Below, in pieces: positions 23,701-30,480 of a DNA stretch of 36,035 bases; the stretch's first letter is position 1; the number at the start of each line of letters is the position of its first letter. The notes below the pieces were generated by a model. It did no database searches. It was not told the DNA's origin and saw nothing but the letters and a program-made list of their open reading frames with translations. The stretch lies in the NCBI RefSeq assembly GCF_040675535.1, contig NZ_JBFAPC010000046.1:1-36035 (forward strand). The letters run 5' to 3'. The translations under genes and the position numbers were made by a program. Source of the stretch: Patulibacter sp040675535 (GTDB lineage Bacteria > Actinomycetota > Thermoleophilia > Solirubrobacterales > Solirubrobacteraceae).

Positions 23701-23753
23701 GGGCGGCCATGAGGATTCACGGTGTTGCTCTGGAGATGCATCCTCGCACCGAC

Positions 23754-24179
23754 CTATCGAGAACGGCAGATGCCGTTGGAGGACGCGTTGCTTCCACGAC
23801 AGAAGCCGCGCGGCGTGGTCGCCATCTTGTCCTCTTTCCCGTCGGGACCGAGAACCTTCTGCTCGCCGTCCTGGCTCGTGAAGCGAATCCGCTGCGTGGA
23901 GTTTGTCTGCGGGAAGTACACCTCGGGGGTGAGGAGCTTTGGCGGGTAAGACTTCGAGTACCCGACCTTCACCGTGAATCGGTGGTTCTGGAAGGAGCAC
24001 GACCGTGGGAACGTCCACTTGCTGGTGGTCCCGATGCCGAACTCGATACCGCGGAAGCCGGCGGACAGGCTGAAGCCTTGCGTAACTTCCCCGCCGCCGC
24101 GGCAGTCGAGGCTATAGATCGCCTCGCGCAGGACGCTCCCGTAGCCCGACCGGTACCGCGGATTGGACGTGCCGATCAC
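23754..24179 (-). CDS. Tip-like protein lacking an export signal, possibly 5'-truncated
   Basis: This is a 141-residue product from a GTG at 24179. The frame is open for about 70 bases farther upstream, but with no start codon (readable as VKTPESRARAVRAAAEN), so the gene may have lost its 5' end. There is no signal peptide, although the protein looks extracellular: several Cys (LDCRGGG, RSCSFQNH, GFCRG, NGICRSR) and many Ser/Thr/Gly/aromatic residues. Base composition is visibly less GC-rich than the surrounding DNA. No family was recognised. It could be an orphan C-terminal tip or a separate small effector. It follows the 24232-24744 gene by about 50 bases. Confidence 0.5.
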   Translation of the reverse strand: MIGTSNPRYRSGYGSVLREAIYSLDCRGGGEVTQGFSLSAGFRGIEFGIGTTSKWTFPRSCSFQNHRFTVKVGYSKSYPPKLLTPEVYFPQTNSTQRIRFTSQDGEQKVLGPDGKEDKMATTPRGFCRGSNASSNGICRSR

Positions 24180-24231
24180 GTTCTCCGCCGCCGCGCGGAC
24201 CGCGCGTGCACGGCTCTCCGGCGTCTTGACG

Positions 24232-24744
24232 TCATCTTGTCGTGACGCCCACGATCGTTGTCACGAGGCCGGAGTGGTTCCCGCGGCGGTACTCAACGCG
24301 GAGCTCGGAGGGCTGACCGGACGACACGGAGCATCCGGGAAGCGGCGCGATCCTCAGGTAGAGCGCCGTCGGCTGCTTGTCGCTGGTCGGCACCTTCGCG
24401 CCGCGTCCTCCGGGGAGGGCGTCGGAGGTGATCGCGCGCCACCGCAGGCCCGCGACGTGCGCGCGAATGTCAGGGACGACACGCCAGTCGGTGACCGTCA
24501 CGCACGACCGGTGGCGAGTCGGTGTGAAACGTTCGAACTGGACTGGCGCACCTTGCCAGTTCCCGATCCGCAGCGGCCCGACGACCTTGGGGGAACGCGG
24601 CGGCTGCAGGTCACTAGGTCGCTCGCCCCAGCTGCTGACGACCAATGTCGGGCCGCCCCGGGTGCTCATGACATACAGGCCGTAGATCCCGATTGCCGCC
24701 ACCAGGACGATGACGCGGAATGCCCACCGACGCTTTCGGCTCAT
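24232..24744 (-). CDS. Membrane-anchored protein of unknown function
   Basis: This is a 170-residue product beginning MSRKRRWAFR, a basic N-region, then one hydrophobic segment (about 10-27, VIVLVAAIGIYGLYVMS). That segment could be an anchor or an uncleaved signal. The exported part contains VSSWGERPSDLQPPRSPK, RIGNWQGAPVQFERF, HRSCVTVTDWRVVP and a second Cys in APLPGCSV, suggesting one disulfide. Its ATG lies two bases after the stop of the upstream secreted gene, so it is in the same operon. No family was recognised. Confidence 0.72.
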   Translation of the reverse strand: MSRKRRWAFRVIVLVAAIGIYGLYVMSTRGGPTLVVSSWGERPSDLQPPRSPKVVGPLRIGNWQGAPVQFERFTPTRHRSCVTVTDWRVVPDIRAHVAGLRWRAITSDALPGGRGAKVPTSDKQPTALYLRIAPLPGCSVSSGQPSELRVEYRRGNHSGLVTTIVGVTTR

Positions 24745-24746
24745 CG

Positions 24747-25208
24747 CTATCGGCGGCGCAGGTAGCCACCCGCGGTTCCGTGAATCTCGCCGTTCACTTG
24801 CGTGGCGGCAACGAAGTCCGTGACCCCCTTGGGGGCTGTGAACCGCAGTTCCCAGCCGTTGGGCCGTTTGGTGAAATTGCGCCACCCCGGGCAGCGGGCG
24901 CCGCTTCGTCGCGCCTTCCGGGTGCAACGGACGAAACGGAACGACCGACCAGACGAACGTGACGTCAGCCCAACTGCGAGCGCTGCAGCGTTCGTTCGGA
25001 ATCTGATCCTGACGCGCCCCGACCCCGAGATCGTGGCGATCGGGATAGAGAGTCCGTCATCAGAGAACGTGACGACCACTCGCGACTCGCCGTCCGTCCG
25101 AGCGTCGGCATCTGACAGCAGCGCAGTGTTCAGGGAGACGAACGCGATCGCGCCGGCCATGAACGCAGCCATGCGCACTCGCCACAACCGGCTCGAGAGC
25201 TGACTCAT
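24747..25208 (-). CDS. Small secreted protein coupled to the modular gene
   Basis: This 153-residue product has a signal peptide (about 13-37, cleavage likely after ADA). The ATG overlaps the stop of the large modular gene (ATGA), so the two are translationally coupled. The mature part has SRVVVTFSDDGLSIPIATIS, IRFRTNAAALAVGLTSR, two Cys (FVRCTRKARR and GARCPGW) and the C terminus GWELRFTAPKG ... GEIHGTAGGYLRRR. That end resembles the '-FAIR' protein at 22539-22997. Tight coupling to a large exported protein with a variable tip makes it a candidate partner, for example a cognate binding or immunity protein, but it is itself exported. Confidence 0.78.
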   Translation of the reverse strand: MSQLSSRLWRVRMAAFMAGAIAFVSLNTALLSDADARTDGESRVVVTFSDDGLSIPIATISGSGRVRIRFRTNAAALAVGLTSRSSGRSFRFVRCTRKARRSGARCPGWRNFTKRPNGWELRFTAPKGVTDFVAATQVNGEIHGTAGGYLRRR

Positions 25209-27481
25209 CCGTCGCACCGCTTCCGATCGACGGGGTCGAAGCGCGCGCAGTGCTTGACTCCGATGTCTGGTCTGCCTTTGAACGGGACACTCGCCTTGCC
25301 GCGCCGCAGCCTCCAAAGCCGGCTGGGCGTCTGGATCGCGTCGCTGGAGAACTGAATGTAGGAGTTGTACTGGCGGCCTGTGTAGGCGACCGCATAGCGC
25401 AGTTCGAGATTGGCCTCGATGCCGCAGAACCCCAGCACGCCCTTGTCTGCGCATTCCGCTTCCAGTTTGGCGAAGTGTCGGGTGACGGCTGCGCTTCCCC
25501 GCCCAGCTTTGCCATACCGCCCGTAGGAGGGCTCCGAATGTCCCCGCCAGTCCAGGTTGCTCATTGCGCGAGTCAGCGTCCCGGTTGTCGAGTCGTCTTC
25601 GGCGAGCTTCGAGTCCGGGCAGGGGCGGATCTGCGTGGAGCTCACGCGCTTCCAGTCCGTGCCGACCTTCAGCAGCCGGAAGTTGTCAAGGAGGCCTCCC
25701 TCCGGGTCGCTGTGCGATACCGCGATGCGGTACTTCAGGCCCACACGGAAGCATCTGCTTCGGGCTACCGCGTGGATCAACGCGCTTCGTGTCACCGCGC
25801 TCGAGGAAGCGCTGCCGAGAGGAGCCGCAACGACCTTGGGAAAGTCGGACTCCTCGGTATCAGAGGGAACCTCAGCACTCGCCGCTGTCAGCTCGGTGGA
25901 TTGCGTCAAGAACGTCGTGCCGACGGCTGTCCGCAGACGGGCGAGTTCGGCGGCGAACGCCGGGGTCACGTTCTGGCGCCGGTACTTCGCGATGAGATCG
26001 AGGATCTGTCGAAGTGTCAGCCGGTCCTTTGGTCCCTGGGAGAGCTTGCGAAGTAGAAGGCGCAGCCGATCTTGGTCGACCTTCGTGACCGATCCTCGCG
26101 GTGGATTCGCGTGGCACGCCCTCGCGTTGGGGTGCTTTCTGCAGTAGCTGGCGGTGGGCTTCTTGCTGCCGGGCTTGTGGGTCGGTCGTTTCTTGGTGCC
26201 GCCCTTGGAGCCGTTCTTGCTGCCGGAGCTGCTGCCGCTGCTCTTCGGTCGGGGTATGACGGTGCGTTGTCCGGTGGTGTCGTTGCCGGCTTGGTCGGTG
26301 GTGGTGATGCGGAGCGTGCCGTTGGCGGTGGTGGGGATCTTGACCTTGCACTGCTTGGCGCCGGGGGTGCAGCTGGTCGTGACGGTCCTGCCGCCGACCT
26401 TGGCGGTCAGGGTCGCGATCCCGGATTGGGTGTCGCGGATGGTGGCGGTCTGGCCGCCTTGGAGCTTCTTGGGCCAGGTGATCGTCGGGGCGGTGCGGTC
26501 GACGCGGATGGTGATCGGGGTCGAGGTCGATTCGGTGCCCGCGCCGTTGCGGGCGACGGTCGCGACGGTGACGGTCCCCGTGCGCGGCAGCGCGATCGTC
26601 GACGGACTGGAGCGGGTGGTCGCCCAGCCGGGGAGCGAGCCCCCGGTCGTGTCCTGGTTCCAGGTGCCCAGGACGGGGCGGCGGGTGGAGCCGCCGGTCT
26701 TCACGACCAGGCCCAGGCGCGAGATGCCGGACTGCGGGTCCTGGCCGTCGGCGGTCACGGTGGCGGTGCTCGCGGTGGTCCAGCCGCCCGCCGGGCCGTC
26801 GATCGTGGGCGTCGGCGCGGTGGGGTCGTCGAGGGTCAGGGTGACCCCGGTGACGCGGGCGTGGGCGGCCGTTCCCGCGGGGACGGGCCCGCAGGCGGGC
26901 TGGTTGAGCGCCGCGTTGCCGCACGCCACGGTGAGGTGCCGGATCTGCAGACCGGTGGCCGTCGATCCGGTGAGCGGGGTGAGGGTGACCGTGCCGGCGA
27001 GGGTGTCGCCGTCGTCGATGGTCGACCGGCCCCACGACTCGGTGTTGGTCAGCTGGCCGCTCGACGGCTGGGGCAGCAGGTTGATGCGGGTCCGCTGGCG
27101 GTCCTGCTGCAGCGCGTCGACGCCGGTGAGGACCGCGCGGGTGATCGTCGCTCCGGCCGGTGCGTTGACCTGGAACCCGGAGCGGACCTGATCGTTGTCC
27201 AGCGTGTTGTCGTAGATCTGCCCGAAGTTGCCGGTCGGGGCCATCCGCAGGCCGCCGGAGCCGATCGACGACGTGTACCACGGGTTCGGCGACGGCGAAT
27301 CGAGGTTGATCCAGCCGGCGATGCCGGCCGGAGAGCCGGTGAACGGGTAGGCCTGGGTGAACGACGCCGCAGACGCGACCGGTGGTCCACCGGCGAGCAC
27401 CGCGGCGGGCGTCGCGATCGCCAGGGCGGCCAGCAGTGATCGCCCGACCCGGCGCGACGGGCGCTCCGGGGGACGGTTCAC
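25205..27481 (-). CDS. Large modular exported protein: N-domain, Ig-like stalk, linker, unique tip
   Basis: This is a 758-residue protein. The GTG at 27481 gives a good signal peptide (LLAALAIATPAAVLAGGPPVASAA, cleavage near 39). Residues about 40-207 form an N-terminal domain (AYPFTGSPAGIAGWINLD, SGFQVNAPAGATITRAV). Residues about 208-410 form an Ig/Big-like stalk (VTLTLDD, RVDRTAPTITWPKKL, TTDQAGNDTTG). A basic Gly/Ser/Lys/Pro linker covers about 411-457 and ends KPTASYCRKHPNARAC. Residues 458-758 form a unique tip with helices, scattered Cys, and the end FKGRPDIG/KHCARFDP. The stalk is nearly identical at DNA level to the truncated copy, while the tip is unrelated to it. Constant trafficking part plus variable C-terminal tip is the architecture of polymorphic toxins and adhesins; no catalytic motif was recognised in the tip. 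Confidence 0.82.
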   Translation of the reverse strand: MNRPPERPSRRVGRSLLAALAIATPAAVLAGGPPVASAASFTQAYPFTGSPAGIAGWINLDSPSPNPWYTSSIGSGGLRMAPTGNFGQIYDNTLDNDQVRSGFQVNAPAGATITRAVLTGVDALQQDRQRTRINLLPQPSSGQLTNTESWGRSTIDDGDTLAGTVTLTPLTGSTATGLQIRHLTVACGNAALNQPACGPVPAGTAAHARVTGVTLTLDDPTAPTPTIDGPAGGWTTASTATVTADGQDPQSGISRLGLVVKTGGSTRRPVLGTWNQDTTGGSLPGWATTRSSPSTIALPRTGTVTVATVARNGAGTESTSTPITIRVDRTAPTITWPKKLQGGQTATIRDTQSGIATLTAKVGGRTVTTSCTPGAKQCKVKIPTTANGTLRITTTDQAGNDTTGQRTVIPRPKSSGSSSGSKNGSKGGTKKRPTHKPGSKKPTASYCRKHPNARACHANPPRGSVTKVDQDRLRLLLRKLSQGPKDRLTLRQILDLIAKYRRQNVTPAFAAELARLRTAVGTTFLTQSTELTAASAEVPSDTEESDFPKVVAAPLGSASSSAVTRSALIHAVARSRCFRVGLKYRIAVSHSDPEGGLLDNFRLLKVGTDWKRVSSTQIRPCPDSKLAEDDSTTGTLTRAMSNLDWRGHSEPSYGRYGKAGRGSAAVTRHFAKLEAECADKGVLGFCGIEANLELRYAVAYTGRQYNSYIQFSSDAIQTPSRLWRLRRGKASVPFKGRPDIGVKHCARFDPVDRKRCDG
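26399..26641. repeat. 243-bp tract identical to 22012-22254
   Basis: This is the stalk-coding tract of the full-length modular gene, identical to the truncated copy. The first mismatch on the 5' side of the gene is C/G at 26642/22255. Confidence 0.9.
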
Positions 27482-27680
27482 GGCATCGCGAACGGGGACG
27501 TCAAGGGACGAACGGGTGCCACACACGGGGCGGACTGTCGCACGCCGAGCCGGTTCGTGCAAGCCGTACGCGATGGCGTTGCGCGGCAGCCGGTCATGGG
27601 TATGGTGGGGCCAGCGCGTGACCGGTGTGGGTGGGGGCGATCGGCGGATCGGCCCCCCGGCGACGGGGCGCGTGCGTGTC
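27482..27680. promoter_or_regulatory. Divergent control region of modular operon and secreted pair
   Basis: These 199 bases separate the head of the minus-strand block from the plus-strand secreted pair. They contain the 39-bp conserved element (27505-27543) and a GC-rich hairpin at 27633-27658 (arms gggggcgatc and gatcg-g-ccccc, with one bulge). Both directions must be controlled from here. No clear -35/-10 pair was recognised. Confidence 0.5.
27505..27543 (-). promoter_or_regulatory. Conserved 39-bp upstream element, copy 2
   Basis: It matches 17808-17846 at 36 of 39 positions and lies 24 bases before the GTG of the large modular gene. On the coding strand it includes ccccgtgtgtggcacccgtt. 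It is a candidate shared promoter or operator. Confidence 0.6.
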
Positions 27681-29066
27681 GTGTCCCCGTCCCCGGAGTC
27701 CCTTGTGCGGTCCACCAGTCGCCGGCGCTCAGCGTCGCGCCGATCCCCCCATCCCCTGTCGATCCTCCGGGCCTCTGCGGTGACCGCGGTGCTCGTCGCG
27801 GGCCCGTCGCTGGCGCTCCCGGCGTTCGCCTCGGCCGCGCCGATCGGCGACCCGGCGGTCTGGAAGGTCACCCCCGAGCACGCGGTCGTCGCGGGGGTCC
27901 CCGTCCGGGTGCACCTGCAGGGCGACGCCACGGGGACCGCGCCGGCCGATCCGGACGCCGACACCGACCCCGCCGCCGGCCTGGCGATCGTGCCGCCCGG
28001 CGTCGCGTGCGCCCCGTCCTACGCCGAGGTGGTCGGGGCGACCTTCCAGGACGCGTGGCACTGGACGCGCGGCGACGCCGCGGCGCAGCCGTTCGACCAG
28101 CAGCCCGCCGTCACGTTCGACACCCCCGGCGTCTACACGGGCTGCGGGTACTTCGGGCTGGAGGGCTTCCTGTCGCTGGAGGACGATCCGGCCGCGACGA
28201 CGATCCAGTACCAGCCCCGGCCGATCGAGGTGGCCCGTCCGACGGTCGCCGTCGACCTCGCGTTCGACGGTCCGCCGAAGGGCGGCGGCACCATCCGCCT
28301 GGTCGGCAGCGCGAGCGCGAACGCTCCGGAGACGGTGACGGTCCAGCTCAACCGCGACGCCGACGCGTGCGGCAGCACCGCGGCGATCAACGCGCCCCAG
28401 GACCGCTTCGGCGAGAAGCCCGAGCCGTTCGCGCTCTACGGCGGACCGCGGCCGGTGGCGGTCGCCGTCGGGCTGCCCGCCGAGGGCGGCGCGCACCACC
28501 TGTGCGTCTACGCGTCCCGTGATGGTCAGGACGGCGACCCCGACCTCGTGCGCAGCGGTCCGTCGATCACGATCGAGGCCGCTCCCCCGGCGCCGCCCGC
28601 GCCGCCGGCCGCCCCGCCGGCGGACGGCACCACGGCGCCGCCCGTGCAGGTCCTGCCGCCGGCCGTCGCGCCGATCGACACCTCGATCCTCACCCCCGTC
28701 GTCACCGGCAGGCCGCGGATGGCCTGCACCCTCGGCACCGTGGCCGTGCGCCAGGGCACGAGCGTGAAGATCCGCTGCCCGAAGGGGACCGGCACGATCG
28801 GCGTCCGGCTGCGGAAGGCCGGCAGCCCCCGGGCGTCGATCCGCACCTCGACCCTGCGGATCCACCTCTCCCGGGCCGAGCTGCGCACCACGCGGCTGTC
28901 GCCGGGCACCTGGTCCAGCGTCGTGACCTACCACGGCCGACCCGCGGGCACGATCACGCTCGTCGTCCTGCCGCCCCGCGCGAAGGCCCCGCGCACGACG
29001 GCCAAGGCCGCGCGCGCCGTCCCGCCGAACTCCCCGTCCCGTCCCAGCAAGCAGGCCTCGCGATGA
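27681..29066 (+). CDS. Secreted protein, first of a paralogous pair
   Basis: From the GTG at 27681 the product is 461 residues; in-frame GTGs at 27672 and 27705 are alternatives. An Arg/Ser-rich N-region precedes a signal peptide ending ALPAFASAA. The mature part begins IGDPAVWKVTPEHAVV and has a Cys pair (VACAPSYAEVVG and YTGCGYFGLEG), LVGSASANAPETVTVQL, another Cys pair and VYASRDGQDGDPDL. A Pro/Ala-rich hinge and a C-terminal basic beta domain follow (MACTLGTVAVRQGTSVKIRC). The downstream gene has the same order of blocks, so the pair arose by tandem duplication. ATGA overlap couples them. No known family was recognised; a surface or matrix role is inferred. Confidence 0.8.
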   Translation: MSPSPESLVRSTSRRRSASRRSPHPLSILRASAVTAVLVAGPSLALPAFASAAPIGDPAVWKVTPEHAVVAGVPVRVHLQGDATGTAPADPDADTDPAAGLAIVPPGVACAPSYAEVVGATFQDAWHWTRGDAAAQPFDQQPAVTFDTPGVYTGCGYFGLEGFLSLEDDPAATTIQYQPRPIEVARPTVAVDLAFDGPPKGGGTIRLVGSASANAPETVTVQLNRDADACGSTAAINAPQDRFGEKPEPFALYGGPRPVAVAVGLPAEGGAHHLCVYASRDGQDGDPDLVRSGPSITIEAAPPAPPAPPAAPPADGTTAPPVQVLPPAVAPIDTSILTPVVTGRPRMACTLGTVAVRQGTSVKIRCPKGTGTIGVRLRKAGSPRASIRTSTLRIHLSRAELRTTRLSPGTWSSVVTYHGRPAGTITLVVLPPRAKAPRTTAKAARAVPPNSPSRPSKQASR

Positions 29067-30427
29067 CCACCACCCTCCGCAGCGGCGTGCCCCAGAACCG
29101 CCACGTCACCCTCCCCGCCCTGCTGGGGACCGCCGCGACGACCCTCGTCGCCGGCCTCGCGCTGACCGCGTCCGCGTCGGCGGCCCCGGTCGGCGATCCG
29201 GCCGTCTGGCAGGTCACGCCCGAGCAGACGGCGATCGTGGCCGGCGTCCCGACCCGGATCGCCCTGGCGGGCGACGCGACGAAGACCGCGGCGACCGCGC
29301 CGAACGGCGACGTCGATCCCGCGGCGGCGCTGACGGTCCTCCCGCCCGGCGTGGCCTGCCCGGGCTCGTACGCGGAGACGGTCGGCGAGGTCTACTCGCG
29401 GTCGTACGACTGGACCGCCGGGAGCCCCGCGGCGGCGCCGTTCTCGCTGCCGCAGGCGATCACCTTCGACCAGCCCGGGATCTACACCGCCTGCGGCTAC
29501 TACGGCCTGACCGGCACCCTCGCCCTCGCCGACGACCAGGACGCGACCACCCTGGTCTACACGCCCCGGACGTTCACCGTGCAGCGGCCGACGGTCGGCG
29601 TGGACGTCCGCCTCGACGGGCCGCGGTACCCGGGCGCGACGATCAAGCTGCTCGGGAGCGCCAGCGCCAACGCGCCGGAGACGGTGTCCGTGCACCTCAA
29701 CCAGGCCGACCAGGCGTGCCAGAGCACCGCTCCGGCGAACACCTCGCTGCAGCGCTTCGCGTTGCCGCCCGATCCGATCCCGGTCTACGGCACCCGCCAG
29801 ATCGCGACGACCGTGACGCTGCCCGACCGCGTCGGGGACTACCGGCTCTGCGTCTACGCGGCCCGCGACGGGCAGGACGGCGATCCCGACCTCGCCGTCG
29901 ACACCGCCGGGCGTCCCGACGGGACGATCCAGGTCCGCGAGGCGCCGGCCGCCGCGTCGACGCCGCCGGTCATCTACGGGACCGGCAAGTCCGGCACGAA
30001 GCAGCCGATCTGCCGCCTGACGCCGTTCTCGCCCCGCCAGGGGGAGCGCGTCACGATCGTCTGCCGCGGCATCAGCGGCAAGATCGCGATCGGCCTGAAG
30101 AAGTCCCGCAGCGGCCCCGTCCGCCACAGCCACGTCGTCACCCTGAGCGCCGGCGGCCGCGCGTCGATCCCGACGAAGAACCTCAAGCCCGGCGCCTGGT
30201 ACAGCCAGATCAAGTGGGACGACAAGCTCGCGCAGTCGACGAACTTCTACGTCAAGACCGCGGTGACGAAGGCGCGCTCGAAGACCCGGAGCGCGGCGTC
30301 CCGCAGGGCCCTGTCCCGCAAGGCCGCCGCCCGGGTGACCGCCACGCGCGCGGCGTCGTCGGCGGCGCGGGCGACGGCCGCCCACGCGACCGCTCCGGTG
30401 CGGAGGCCGTTCGCCGTGGACCGGTAG
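29063..30427 (+). CDS. Secreted protein, second of a paralogous pair
   Basis: This 454-residue product starts at the ATG overlapping the previous stop (ATGA). It has a signal peptide ending LTASASAA and a mature start VGDPAVWQVTPEQTAIV. It repeats the blocks of its neighbour: ACPGSYAETVGEVYSRSYDW, IYTACGYYGLTG, LLGSASANAPETVSVHL, VYAARDGQDGDPDL and the C-terminal domain CRLTPFSPRQGERVTIVC. The tail is rich in Lys, Arg and Ala (SKTRSAASRRALSRKAAARV), which could bind acidic wall polymers. It lacks the Pro-rich hinge of its partner. The function is unknown. Confidence 0.82.
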   Translation: MTTTLRSGVPQNRHVTLPALLGTAATTLVAGLALTASASAAPVGDPAVWQVTPEQTAIVAGVPTRIALAGDATKTAATAPNGDVDPAAALTVLPPGVACPGSYAETVGEVYSRSYDWTAGSPAAAPFSLPQAITFDQPGIYTACGYYGLTGTLALADDQDATTLVYTPRTFTVQRPTVGVDVRLDGPRYPGATIKLLGSASANAPETVSVHLNQADQACQSTAPANTSLQRFALPPDPIPVYGTRQIATTVTLPDRVGDYRLCVYAARDGQDGDPDLAVDTAGRPDGTIQVREAPAAASTPPVIYGTGKSGTKQPICRLTPFSPRQGERVTIVCRGISGKIAIGLKKSRSGPVRHSHVVTLSAGGRASIPTKNLKPGAWYSQIKWDDKLAQSTNFYVKTAVTKARSKTRSAASRRALSRKAAARVTATRAASSAARATAAHATAPVRRPFAVDR

Positions 30428-30480
30428 CGGCCGGGGGCCGGGCCTGTCCTCCCGCGATGCGCGACCATCGTCCGCGCACC

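Noticed and set aside
22863..24245. Plus-strand open frame opposite family L member 5.
   Set aside because: Shadow frame; the minus strand has a lipobox, family similarity and ATGA coupling.
20614..27481. Modular genes as parts of a known Rhs, CDI or type VII secretion system.
   Set aside because: No YD repeats, haemagglutinin repeats, LXG/WXG motifs or associated secretion genes were seen; only the constant-body/variable-tip layout is similar.
16263..27481. Transposon or prophage carrying the accessory block.
   Set aside because: No transposase, integrase, terminal inverted repeats, phage structural genes or tRNA attachment site were recognised.
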